Made by a program: the position numbers and the translations under genes. Positions 21,086-34,800 of a stretch of 64,000 nt of DNA are shown here, one piece after another (position 1 is the first letter of the stretch; each line of letters starts with the position of its first letter). The DNA comes from Tubulanus polymorphus (taxonomy: Eukaryota > Nemertea > Palaeonemertea > Tubulaniformes > Tubulanidae), in assembly GCF_964204645.1 (NCBI RefSeq), contig NC_134029.1, positions 1,869,001 to 1,933,000 of the forward strand, read 5' to 3'. The notes below the pieces were generated by a model. The model ran no database searches and was not told where the DNA came from. It worked only from the letters and a program-made list of their open reading frames with translations.

Positions 21086-24000
21086 TTATTCTGAAATGAA
21101 ATATATGTACATACAGTAAAACCTGGATTGACCTTTCAAATCATGTTTCATCAGTTTCAAACTTACCGCGATGCATTGCCATTTCTTCTGTACTTGCTGA
21201 ACTAATTTGAAATGCATTTTCCATTTCTTATACGATTCTATGAATTCACACCTCAAAAAATCGTCACCAGACCCCTCACATTCTACAGAACACAATTAAC
21301 AGAGGGATTTCAAGAGTTCTATATCAAATGGTTCTCACTAGTTTGAAGGAAGTGAAGTAAGTTACCTGTCATTATGATTTTATATCTGACAAGATTGAAT
21401 TTAATGTCATTTTCGCTGGATTGACATGTAAATGTATTATTTCTCATATCCAACGTTACATTCAAAATTATCAATCCGTCGTCTTTAGTGAATAGGTAAT
21501 CTGAACTCGGTTTGATAGCAACTTCATTGCGGAACCAGGTTACTGGTGAGCTCGTTGTTTGACGACCGTTGCAGGGTAGATTTGCGGCATTACCGGGCAT
21601 TGTTACATGAACATCTTGAATTGTACACTTACAAACGCTTGGTTCCAAAATATTTTGGAGAAGTCTGAAAAATATATTTCAATGAATTTTGCTATCAAGT
21701 TTATTGTGTCAGAAATATTAGTCAACAAGTGAATAGTTAAACCCATACTCTTCACGGAGAATTAGTTTAGCTCGATCTGTACGACTTACCCAGGGGTTAA
21801 ATGAAGAAACAACCAGTGGTGTCAAAATAATAAATTCTATCGTATAATTTTAAATTCGAAGTGTGGGATTTCTTCATTTATCTGCAGTGTACACGGATTA
21901 TGGTGTTTATTCGACGACTTACCCAGGGGTGAATTTCTGACAAGTTTTTGTCGAATTATTCCAACCACAATAAGGATCTCTTATACACAAATGACACGAC
22001 TGATAATGTACATTGGAGCATTGATTCACACCCAACTGTAAAACCTTCTCATCGGTTCCTATATACAAACTATCACCCTAAAAAAAATTCCATAAAATTC
22101 CATAAAAAACAAATGACTTTAGACACATTTAGATTATTCAGACAAACACATGTGGTTGCTGTATTCTTTTAAAAATCGCTTCTACAATAGCATTTTTAAG
22201 TTAATGAACGCAATTTATTTTGTCTGGTACATACGTGTAATTTGAAACTCCAAATTAGCGTCCGTTTATTGAATAACTGCCATTTGGCCAACAAATGATG
22301 TCGTACTCGTGTGGGATTTTTCTCCGTCCATGTAACCAGTTTGTAAATATTACCATGATCTACAGAAATATCATATTACGTAACTAAAGTATCATATACT
22401 GTTCCCCCCCCCAAAATTCCATTTTTATCTTTAGATTTATCAAGCTTGATGGCATAAAAATTATCATTGTTTGCTGTGCCTAACATTGACTTACCGGTTG
22501 CTAGGTAATAAACAGTTTTGCCATTGACAATATGAACGGCTATTTTCCGGTAAACACTGGATGTTGTGTAATATACAGCGTCCAAGTTGTCGTTTGGTTC
22601 GACAGATTTTTCAGTTAACAGATAATCGTGGGTCATCGTTAAAAGCGTGTTGTTTTTAGCATCAGCATCTGTGCGACCACACTAGAAAATATCATGTATA
22701 GAACTAAACAATGACTGAAATCGTGAATGAATTGAATTCATACTAATGCTTTTTAAAACATACCCTCTTTATTCGATGCAGATTGACTAGGTCTGGACCA
22801 ACAGGAAGTGGTTCTATTTTCATATCATTGAGTTTGAGCAAATTTGAATTATCTAATATATTGTTGATGTTCTCCACATCGTATTCACAAATTGCTGAAG
22901 CGTCTAAACCTCCGTTTCTGAAATCGTAGATAAACATTAGAAGTCTTCCATAAGAAATGGCAAATGATGGAGGTATAATTCATATGATATATACTCACAA
23001 TCCGGAATTCGTCGCAAATGTGGCATAGAAAGTGTCATTAATTAGGAAAACATCCTCTGAAGAGATTTTCAATCATTTTCATTGAGCGTTAATCAAGACA
23101 GAAATTCAGATGATATTGAAATTTATTTCACTTACGCAAATGATCAAATGCATTCGGTTTATAATTTGGAATGGTACATTTCAGCCTTGCCTTAACATAC
23201 GTAAACCACACAAAGAAATTTAAATAATATGTTGCAGGGATTTGACTGTCATTCTAAAAAAACCAAGAAGTTGTGATAATTATACCGGCTCAATTTGAAA
23301 TTTGTAGAAGGTATTATATGTGTATATATACCTTGCAAACTCTAGCGACTCGAGCGTAGCTTTTAGAATGGCCATCTCCTAGTTCCACGGCTACTTCTCT
23401 ATACCAGAAATATACGTAATCGCCCCATTCGTAGGAGCCAACAAAATCAACCGGTGCTGAAATAAATCAAACAAAGCCTGATTAACAAAAGATCTGATTC
23501 TGGTGGAATTTCATGCAGAGCAAAATAAGATATTTCGAGCAAGTACGTAAAATGATTTGTCAATCTTCCACCCACCATTCAGACCCATTCTAGATTGTCG
23601 TTGATTCTTAGTTCTCAATACATCTTCAATCCTAGAAATCACTGGATCCATATCATTCACTGACTGTTGTGGAAAACCATAGTAATACATTGGAATGTTC
23701 TTCGGGTTTCCTTTTTCTGCCAGAAAAAAACAATGATCGTTCACGGGTGAATGCTTGATTTGATACGTTAACGAGGGATACAACTCGTAACTCAACTCAC
23801 GACTAATGAACTGGTGGGGTGGGGTGGTCCTGCAGGGGTGTTGATTTCAGCCAAAATACAGGGCCATAGACTACATATAGACTGGTATCATCTTTAACCC
23901 GGGGGTTAAATTGACTGGAAATGAATTGATTTAGCCCCCGGGTTAAAGTTAATACCAGTACATAAAACCGGGCCCCGGAATACTATATGTATATCCATGA

Positions 24001-26605
24001 AGACAAGTGCATATACAGAATGCTCAATTAGTATTCAGTACTTTTGGTAAATAGTGAATAATTAGAGGTCACCTTGAACTATCAACCATTCGTCACGATA
24101 ATTACAGCATATAGCAGCTATCTGTATGTTTATTACTGTATATTTATGGTTGCATGATCGGGAAATAGATATAGGTCTACTAGTTTATTAAGTGACGACG
24201 AAAAACCTTCACATTTCAAGAATTCTAACTTACCCACCCACAGCATAGTGGAATTATGGTTTGGGTCGTAGGGACATTTCGTTGTAAGTTTATTCGGTAC
24301 GGTTGAATGAGTAAGATTATTCTAAAAAAAAACAGTGAAAACATAATCTGTCAGTAAGGGAAACATGTGACTTAAGCAATCGACGAAAACAGGTCTGAGA
24401 AATCAAAAAGACTATTCTTATTTCAGCATTAGCATCAGTAAAATGTTTATTCTTACAACTAAATGTTTGTTCTTTTTGTAAGTTGTATTCTTTATTCGTG
24501 GATTCCTCGAGGAAACAATAGATAAACCAATCGTGAGGGAACGTTTACAGCAAGTTTACAATAGACGAGCGCTCGTTCTCAATCAATGAAAATAATGCCA
24601 TAAGCAAATACTTTGTCGACCAGCAATAATAAATAAATATTTATTTGCCTGTCTTAATGTGTTTGATTTACAATTTTCGAAATGAGACATGCAACAGATC
24701 CTGATAACAGTTGTATTGAATATACGTGGTTATCCAGAGGTCAGACAGAAATAAATTGGCATCAATTTAAACAACACAGTTTGCGATGTGTTCGTATAAT
24801 CATCTAAATGTCAAACCAGAATATCAAACATAATCTCGTATTGTATAAACTGCTCGATTAAAAAGGTTTACGGTTATTCGTATGCAGACTCCGAACTATG
24901 GGTAAGTCCTATACAAACCTGGTTCAGAGTAAATGCTATCGGACTCTGTCCCCCTGTACCGCAAATAAACAACAAATCCTTTTCTTGTACGATGAAACGT
25001 ATATGATTTTGGCACTCAAGCTTATCCTGAAAAAAATTATAATTCCTCAAATAAAATCATCACTAAATCAATAAGATTCAATATGTAATGCAGTTCTGCT
25101 TACAGTTTTACACGTTGATGCGACTGATGGTTTTATTTCTTCCGATGATAAAGGCTGAATTGAAAATATATATATTATAGCACATGTTCATCTACATCCT
25201 TAATTTTACCACAACATGCTCGTCTCTGATTCACGTTTTTACCTGTTTGCTAATATCTGACAGGTCCAGCCTGTAGACATAATTTCTGAAAACAGAATAT
25301 GTACGCAAATTTTAATTTTTCAAGAAAAAATGTATCACGGGTAGAATTGAATTTCGAGTAACTTACTGAGCTCCTACATAAAGTGTTTGACTCTCTTCAT
25401 CCACAGTCAAATATCGGTAATAACCAAATTTGGATTTTAGTTGTTCGTTCACAAATGAGCGAGGACGAAGAGCTATAATACAGAAGGAGTTCTTTTTTAT
25501 TACTTAAATTCTAACCTTACAAGGATGTGGAAATGTATAAGATACTTAACAAATTTTAGTTTTACGAAGAAATCTTACTCGTTCGCATATAGTGGAAATG
25601 GGTTTCCCATAAAAAAATGCCATTTTACGCGCGAGTGCATGATATTACAGAGAATTGTGTACATAACCAGGAGAATTCAGGAAAATGTTGTTTTCAGAAC
25701 TGGTCGAGGGGAAGAGGGATCCTCACCACTACGGTGTATGTTCAGTGAATCATAGAATGTACTTCATACTTGGAGAGATGTTCAACAGGTAAAGCAGGTA
25801 TGGAAGGAGTACAGTACCAGGTAAAACTAGTGATTAACGCACACCAGTTGGAAGAATTTACCGTTAAAAATATCATACCCACAGATATTGACATCAATTT
25901 ATACCACTTTATACGAGTTTTTTTTTTCTCGCTAAAAATAAATACAGTTTAATAAAGCAGGATTCCACATCGACTGCGATTTGAACTGTAATTCGGAACC
26001 AGATGAAAGTGAATGAAATCCCTCTCTATACATACGGGTAGAAAATCGAAGTACTTGATAACACCAACGTTTTATAAAATCTACCGGGTACTCATTCATT
26101 GCGGTTTGATATCGTTACCGTGAAACGTTTTTCGAATACAATAAAGTTCTTTTTTACAATAGTTTTTGCGGTTTCTACAAATGATTCTCACGTATAAATG
26201 ATGATAAAAAGCGTGGGATTCTCGTGTCCGGAAACTGGTGATTGATTTGAATAATTTTCCTCCACATCATCAAAAACACGTAAGAGTCCATTAATTGTAA
26301 TTATGTATAAACGAATTAATTATCGTTATTGCAGAAGCATTTTTTATCAATCAGTGTAGATCATTGTTTTTATAGAATGACAGACAGAATACTAATGAGG
26401 CGGTTGAACTGTTCTGAAAGACATGCACAAAAATACAATTTACGATGAAGGTTTTCATCTAGAGCTTACCGTCTCTGGGAATGACAATAGGATACGTCGC
26501 TGGTTCTCCAAATGTCCACAAATTGAAAATCACTACAAATTGCACAAGAAGAACACAGCTCCACGATATCCGGCATGGTCCTAGAATTGCGTAACTAGTC
26601 AACAT
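21086..26605 (-). CDS. Secreted semaphorin, class-2-like
   Basis: Exons (minus, 5' to 3'): 26605-26470, 25472-25367, 25285-25243, 25154-25104, 25026-24919, 24321-24234, 23716-23576, 23456-23332, 23253-23136, 23056-22999, 22917-22764, 22681-22495, 22359-22235, 22077-21923, 21664-21366, then 21282 onward, read here through to a stop at 21086; about 697 residues. An N-terminal hydrophobic segment (CVLLVQFVVIFNLW) acts as signal peptide. The sema domain shows LYVGAQNYVYRLDL, CPYDPNHNSTM, FVGSYEWGDYVYFWYREVAV, YARVARVCK and DVFLINDTFYATF. Next come the PSI domain (SCHLCIRDPYCGW) and one Ig domain (CNGRQ...WFRNE...FTCQSS). No transmembrane segment is seen, so it is probably secreted and signals through plexins. 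The tail ending near KKWQCIA is typical of the family, but the last residues are uncertain (read-through to 21086 or splice to 20992). Confidence 0.93.
23881..23959. repeat. Imperfect 30-bp inverted repeat in semaphorin intron
   Basis: Arms 23881-23910 and 23930-23959 pair at 27 of 30 positions around a 19-base spacer and share the core TTTAACCCGGGGG. It lies between the exons at 24321-24234 and 23716-23576. It may be a small fold-back element. Confidence 0.8.
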
Positions 26606-29600
26606 TATTCTTATAATCCATCAAGCAACCAGACCTCAAAACAACAATCCAGTAGTTCACCGATCATAGTCTGGATAATTCTGTAACCAGAATTCCGAAG
26701 TAATGAAAACCAATTTCGATCGTGTTTTAAGAAGTTCTAGACAGTTCAGAGTTGAATCCTATGATGCGTTACATGACATTATACGTATCGTGTAAGCATC
26801 GTCAGCATCGTCTAAGTTTCTGTGAATCAGAAGAGAATATCTCTCTCCTCTCTCTCTCTCTCTCTTGCGCCTCTCACTCTCACTCTCTCTCTTTCACCCT
26901 CTTTCTACAGTCTGTTCTAGTAGTTGTTACTTCAGTATTTCAGTAGTAAACCTCACCTGTAAGTAAACAAAGTATTTGTAATGCTTTCATTACATGAACT
27001 ATTCGTTAATTAATTCTTCAAGTAACGTATGACGGATGCCGGTTATAAAGAATTTTGAATTGTTTCGATCAATTACACGTTTCAAACAATCTATCAAAAA
27101 TGGATCCGACAGTTAATGCCGTATCGGAACATGAACTTGATTGGGAAACACCTATCCCTTTAATCTGAGCTGGGGTAACCCCGAAGGGTCCCCAAGGGAT
27201 GTAAAACTAAGATGGTGGTCATCGTATTATCTTTCCTTTACTGAATCGACTTTTTGATTCAATTTTCTCAACAAAACAGTAATTTTGCCTATACAAAGTA
27301 CAAGACATTCAAGGTTGAATGAAACTGTTAAGTTATTAGAAAAATCATTCTCAGGAATATCATCGTTATAAACACCTGTATAACAGATTAATATACACAT
27401 GAAATAGATTGGGTTCAATTGGTCGTAAAGTTATGTTTAGTAATCTTGATGAAGATGTAATGAATACGAGATTTACTGTCAGAGTTTGTACCTAATCAAC
27501 CGTTACGTAAACTAGTTGAATCATCGTTTCAGAAAACCGTTACATTTTGGCCTCCGGCCATACGCCGGACATTAGAATGAAACTACATTCATGATATCAA
27601 TATTTCTTTGATCTTTTTTGCCTGGTGCTTAGTTAGAGATGGTTTAGTTTTGTTCAATTCTTACGTAGTCTATGTTCTCCCAGAAAATGTTATACATGAA
27701 TCATATCCACAAGTATGATTTTTAAAAAGTGACATTTAGTGGTTCTATAAGTGGATGATATCTTAACGATGAGAGAAGTCCTGCAGCTAGAAACCCACAA
27801 TGAATACGTTTATGTTTGAAGCAAATATTTACTATTTCTGCAATATGTGAAAAATATTTCAAGTTCTTCTTTAAACATGGTATGTTCCATAGAAATACGA
27901 AGTGCTTTATTAAGTGAATGTTCACACGAGCTTGCGGTCCTGAACTGCCAAAATGGTGGCTCCTCTGTAATCCTAGATGTATTCGGTATGACCAATAAAT
28001 ATGTTGATATGGAGGAAAACTTGCCTGGGCTATTCCCAGGTCTGCGCAGTCTATAAAGATACTCTTCTCACTGTTTGCCATCTGTTCACGCATTTCTATG
28101 TGTATCGTATACGTAGGAAATATGGCAGATTTTAGAAAATAAAAACGAATCTCGACGTGCAGGTGGAAAACACGAAAATAAAGAAAACAATGACGAGCAT
28201 TTTGAAGAATATGTGAAGCTTGCATCAACGAACTACAGAATAGACACGATGAAGTTAAGAAAAAAGATTGCGTAGGAAGAAAGAAGACTTTGATCTTTTA
28301 GGAAGACATTGAACGGGTTTCTTCAAGCTGCGAACATACAAAATTCTTTTGCATAGTACGATAGACCATTGACTTCGTTGTTAGACTGACTAAATTTCTA
28401 GAAAAAATATTTTGGATAAGTCGACAAAAATACGACGAAACATGAACAGTTACAACACGAGGGATTGTGTCATCTATTAATCTCCGAACTCATTTAGAAT
28501 CAAGCAGTAATAACTTGCAGACATTGGAAACTTGTTTGAAGAAACGGGTTTGAACTTTTTACAAGGTGTAAATGTCGGAGAGTCTGAAGAATATCGCAAC
28601 AACCACCAGACTCACTATAATCATTTACCTGAAACTATCGATAACATTCCAGTTAATTCGGTTGTAAAATACAGAAAAAACGAACATGGCTGAAAAATTC
28701 AGTTGAACGTGTTGTTGTAGGTTTTATAATCGTAAATTTGTATTTCCACACACCAAAAAAAACAAGATCGTAAAAACTCAAACCACAAACTGATTCATTG
28801 CTTTGAAGTCTGTATCTACAACACAACCAGCCATCCTGTTGAAAGGAAAAATAGGTCCATGGACCACCCTTTATCAATCAAAGCGAGTAGAATACTTCAT
28901 ACATGTTTTTGAGGCCAAAAGGTCTGATTCTCAGGAAATGACCACAGGTACGTGAAGGTCATCATTAGCGTGATCCGGATGTTTTGCTGGACACCGGAAT
29001 ATTTTCCCCATAACTTCAGACAATAAACTACACTATAATTCTCCAGAAGCTCAACCTTAATCAAATAAATGCGGTAAAAATTCTGGGTAAGCCAAACAGG
29101 TTATCAAAATACCTGTAAATTACTGAGGTCTGATGAACAGACACTACACCGGTGAGGTGAGGGGTGGGGGCTGAAATTGAACAGACACTTGTGAAAGAAA
29201 CTACTACTCAGACAGTATACAACACACCTGCATTTAATCATAGGTAATCTGAAAATACGGCGAATATACCAGCATGCTGCAAAAGAATTTGAAATATAAA
29301 TGTCTATCAGGATTGTATGTATTGGCACCTGGGAATCGAGGGTTGGGAATTTCATCAGAATCGGAGAAGCACGAACTTCGAATGTTCTGGGTGTTCAGGA
29401 TTTATCTGTTCCAACGAGCTTTCAAACACAGTATCAACATCTTGCCTAAATGAATTGGTAAATAAGGCAAAATATAAAACATTTTGGAGAAACATGTTCG
29501 ATTTCTACACGTTATGAATTATCGACAGTTAACGTTTATGGTCAGAGAGAGAATGAATGTGAATGAGGAGAAATCTGAAATCAATTTATAGCTTGAAAAT

Positions 29601-31800
29601 CCAGCAGAACATTGAATACTATTCGCTAATGATTTCAACGTTGGCAATTAGACAAGAATATCAAATCAAATGTGCAGGTGGATTAAATCAGTACACGCAA
29701 TTACAACCTGTCAGAGTCAGGTTCTCACGGCTACAACATCATCATCAGCGCCATTCAACCTCTCCTCGTGGCGTTTAAAAAGTGAACGTTATGTTACGTA
29801 AACTCTGTAAGATCTAAACCAACTCGCGAATGTTTTATATTATCCTCCTAGTACGATTAGGAGCTGTAGAATGGGATCTACGCCATGTTCCTCACGCTCT
29901 TCGATTTTCTTCTCATTCAGCAGCACTGCAAACAGCTTTTCCCAAATCGTATTAAACGGCTATCAAGATTGAAGCATTTTCCTCAGGAATGAAAAGGGGG
30001 TTACAAAAGTTGTTCAAAACTTTTAAGTGGGTTTCGTACACAAAGCTTAAACCTTTCAAGTATGAAAAAAAGATGTTTTTATATCCTACGCCATGCCCTG
30101 TACGTATAAAGTAAGCCTTTTCCAAGTAAGTGTTAACCCAAGCAAGAACCATGCATTTCGATAATTTTACGAATCATTATATTTCTTAAGATCCCCGTCG
30201 TGCTTCTTCTTACCGGATTGTGGTGTTACGCTTTGTAAGGTATTCCTGAAAACAGTTCCAAATGAAGTTTGCTGACGTTACGACGTTATATGCAGTATAC
30301 ACACTAGAACAGTACTACATAAATTCATAAGAATCGGTACATGAACTTGTGATAATCATATAACTGGATCAGATAATCAGCACTACTGCGCCATAAATAT
30401 GTATATATAGATATTATATATACGCTGTTCTGAAAACTCGTGCTGTGTCAATTATGTAATAAGACCGCATTATGATATTACGGGCTGCATTTATTTCGAA
30501 TCACGTCATAGCAACGTATTTTTGGTTGGAAAAACAGATCACACCAATGTGCCGATGATCTAATATAGAAACAGCGGCTGCACGCGTGTGTGTGTCTCAA
30601 TTTTGAAATGAAATATAATATTACAATCTCCTCTAGTGGTTTCTTATATGCTCAAAGATAACATATATATTTTAGTAGATGGTAATGAACAAGGCGGGTC
30701 CGTTCTGCTTCGGGAAGTTTTGGAAGATATCTACGTCATATTTATATCTACATATTATTTTCAATAAAAACGGAACAAACGTGCGCGGTAGATTTTGAGC
30801 CAAGTAAGAATAAAAAGAGTATTGATCAAAGATTGTAGAGATAAAAGATCAAAGCATTTTTTATCTTATTTAAAACTCAGTTGAAAGCGGTAAAGCACTC
30901 CTCGGCTGGCGATTTCCCCCACCCTGAGGTAGCTGTAAGTGGGTATATATATACATATACCGCTCAGATAGAAGCAGATCGTGTATTACAAAATCAAAAA
31001 CAACAAAAAGTCAAGATGAGAAAACACAACTGAGGGCAGAAAAATGTTATCCGCGATATTCGATCAGGGTGAAGTCTCTCGTGAACCATTGAACCGGGAA
31101 TCAGGAAGTTGTTGGACACTGGGAATTTATATGAACTCGGTTATTGGAATATCATGGAATCATGATTTAATCAATTAAACCAACAAGATAAAAACTGAAT
31201 GTTTTTGAATCGATACATGTCCATCGAGATGACAGAGAGCATAAACGGTGGTCCGTCCGATTTCAGAAATGCATTTCTTAAATCTTACAATAGGGATTGA
31301 CCATGTTATTTATTTGATTGGTAGATTTCATTTCATTTTTGTTTCGATTTGGTGTCCCATACAAACCCACCACACCTGCCTGAATCAAAACAGGGGGACC
31401 GATCGAGTCAAATAATGCAAATGTTGGAGGATCGAATAACTAAAAGGATGCCTGGCAGCATTTCAGTAATTCAGAAGCTTACATATAATATATACGTATT
31501 ATTATGATAACCCGTATAAAGTAGTTGTAAATTAGCCAGTAACTATAGGAAGGGATTTGTAATTGGATAATGAATGCAGCCTCTGGCCTAAATTTGGACT
31601 GATCGTTTTAACCCGCACTGCCAAATATAATCAATTCACTTTTGTTTATTCAAAGATTGATATATGGTATATACTAAAACTAGATGAAAACGAGAGAATT
31701 ACGCCATACACGACACGCAAATCGTTCATCTACGTCACATAGTCCGTCAAATGACAAGTGAACTGTGAAGTAGTTGCTAGCCGCTTGATCTGATGTGACG
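26606..31800. other. Non-coding region upstream of semaphorin
   Basis: No exon, RNA gene or transposon protein could be recognised on either strand. Short open frames (for example the minus strand 27722-28228) lack family motifs and splice context. It contains a pyrimidine-rich CT microsatellite (26841-26906) just upstream of the semaphorin start. It may hold the semaphorin promoter and enhancers; that is inference. Confidence 0.5.
26841..26906 (+). repeat. CT-rich microsatellite
   Basis: A (CT)n-type pyrimidine tract about 240 bp upstream of the semaphorin start codon. Read on the gene's own strand it is a GA-rich tract. Confidence 0.9.
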
Positions 31801-34800
31801 TCACATGAATAACCTAAGCCCGATCAGCGGACGTTTTTGCCCGTGTCGTCCGTTCACACTGGTGCCGCGTAGGTCCGTGCCCGCTTGCCAAATTCTAGTA
31901 CGGGTCAAATCATTCCATGTGAATGCTTCAAAGCATTTTCAGCAATTTAGTAACGAGTGGGTGATTTACGTCAGAATTAGTATTACGTTCGATTCTTATC
32001 AAGCACGGGCCGAATTTGACTCAGGTCTGGTCCAGACCAGTTTGTCCCGGGGCAAATCATCTTCAGTGATGGCCGCTATAGACTGAGTTCAGGGATTATT
32101 GCCAGATTTCAGTGACACGGTTATATTAACACCTTTTATCGAACAAATGGCAATCCAGATCGTATAATGAGTTAATTAAGTCTGAAAATCCAAGGTTGTG
32201 TAATTTTGATACGTACACGTCAGTTAAATCTTTATCAATAACTGATGAACAAACAACGCCCGCCTCCGATAACAAATACACCATAGAACATGAAGTTAAT
32301 TGCTGAATATTTGGAACAAAATCAGACGTAATGACTTAACTGCATTAATCCTACAGCTCTGTGACGACGACGGGTATTCGGTGTTTTTCAAGTGTATCAA
32401 TTCTATAAACAGTGTCTATAGTGACTTGAACATCAGTGTGAAACCGATTATACAGAGATGTTTTTTTCCACTAAAATGTCAGAATTATCGATGACTTACT
32501 TACCCGCATCTAACATGATATCACGTTGTTGGGTTCAATGAAAATTGAATGACGGATTCGACCGATCCTCGGGACAAACCTTTCGCAATTTTTCAACCAG
32601 GAATATTTATTCATCGAAGTGCTATATAGGTGTGCCGTGTAGTGTATTTTGACTCATAGTTGGGAGACATTTTGATAAGGGAATAATAAAAACCACAATT
32701 AGGTTAATTATACACAGATTACCATGAATTATCTGTGCACTTAATTTTCCTCTTGAAAAACATTTTTATGCTTGTATCGATTAAATTGACAGATATGATG
32801 TTAAAACGATTCATAATCAATATTCGACGAACGATTTTTTTTTTAGATTTGAACCGACCCTCAAAATCAATATATATCTAATCATTTCATTGAAACGCTA
32901 CACGTAAATGCAATTCACGCGAGTCAAGGTTCAAGAATTTGTGTAATGGTTTTTCGTACGCGTATGTACAGGTAAATAATATAGGTGATGACTAGGTGGG
33001 GAAGAAAATAAATATGCCTGAATACTGAGGAAACAAAGTCCCTTGATACCACATATTCGCTATAGATGTTTTATTAGCATTTGGATTCGATTTCAGTTAT
33101 TTTCTTCGTTCTTCACTGTGACATAAGTAGCCACTTTTCTGAACAAATATTAACCTTCTGAATACAATAAATCATTCAAAAAGAATTACACGACGTTAAC
33201 ATTCACATCGTCAGAACGGTGGAAAATTTAGGAAAATAATCAGAACTGATTAAACATCGATAAAAATGCCTCCAGATTGTCTCCACGATTTCATCTCAAA
33301 CCATTTTTCATTCCTGCACCACGTTGAAGAACCGATCAAGAATCGATTCAATTGAAACAATCCCGGGATTTTCTTCAGAATAGAAACTGATTTTGGATTC
33401 TTATTTGTTTGGACGGAATAATATGATAGTCACTAGAATGGCAAGGAAAGGGAGGTTCTTTGCACCAAGTTTGCATCAAGTTCACCTTTCTGCCATCAAT
33501 ACTATTTGGAATGAAAGGCCAATCATTTATCGAGAATAAATCATATCACCTTTATGGATATCCTATCGGCTAGACGTTAATTTTTAATAAGAGATTATTA
33601 ATTATGCGCAACGAGACAAATTGAGGTTGTGTAATTACGCGTATATAATAAGAGATTGTTTTTCAAGTTACTGCGACGCTTTATAAATCATTGTCACCAT
33701 CATTAACACGAACTGTTATAATCGACGGTGGCATGTGATCAATTATAACGGAAAAATAATAACAATAGCATTCCAATCATTGCATGAAGTATTATGTACA
33801 ATAATACATGCATAAAACCAGAAAAATCTCTGAATATTTATTGTTGCAAAGAGCAAAAGAATACTAAGTTTTTTTCCCTAATAGCAATATAATGAGATAT
33901 CTGAATTGAGAAAAATTTGTTAAAGAGTTTGATGGGGACATCGCGTGACCTGTTAGATTCTGGAGAAAGGTCATCGCAAACTGGACGCTATGCGATAAAT
34001 GACTATAACCTAGCCAAATCGTAATAGTTTGATAAAGAAAATACATTCAAGTTGGCAGATGCGAGAAGCCTCGATAGGCCGATCGAGATAAACAGCTGTA
34101 TCAAAAAGAGCTCAGTCAAATCTAACTCGGAAAGTGGAACTGGATCCAGAACTCTGCAGTCGCAATTATTGACTTGATTCTTAATGTTACTTACAAGAAA
34201 GCCTGAAACAAAAAGTGGCGTACCAAGATTCATCATGCTCGCACTTACCGCCAGATACAACAGCAGATGATTGAAGTAAAACTTTAGGGAGTCGTCGTCT
34301 GTTAGATGTACACTAGATGTCACTACTTGCTACGTAGTTGCATTAGCATCATAATATCCATCCCAGTCGTAATGAAAGGATTATTCCGTGGTCAAATGTC
34401 GTGTTTCAATAAAACAGTATTTTTTATTGAATTGCACCTGGCCTGAGCTTCAGTCGGCGGGAGGCAATCCAACCCTGGAAATTGAGGATGGACCATGTGT
34501 CAAACCTCACACTGTAACTCCCTAACAATGATAACCCGGCCCTGTAGCAAGTATACCGTATCATGGTTTAATGCTATCTTTTTAATCAAAATGAAAATCG
34601 GATAAAACAAATTGAAAACATTCAATCAAAAAATGGCCTGGAGAAATGATCAGACTCTCAGAAACTCTGGCAACGGCGACAACCTGGAAATATTTCTACA
34701 AAAGAATTGGTTTTGAAAGAGTCGGTATCGGGATATTTGCATTTTTACTTTCGGATGTTTGATCATTTTCTCGCAAAAAGACTGATGGAAGGAAACAGTG

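Noticed and set aside
27722-28228. 168-codon minus-strand frame
   Set aside because: Long for the region but no recognisable domain, and no support from flanking exons; composition looks random.
31805-32086. 93-codon plus-strand frame
   Set aside because: GC-richer patch without homology; more likely an old repeat than a gene.
34003-34323. 106-codon minus-strand frame with hydrophobic stretches
   Set aside because: Looks slightly membrane-protein-like, but no family match, no neighbouring exons in phase, and an AT-rich context that favours hydrophobic codons.
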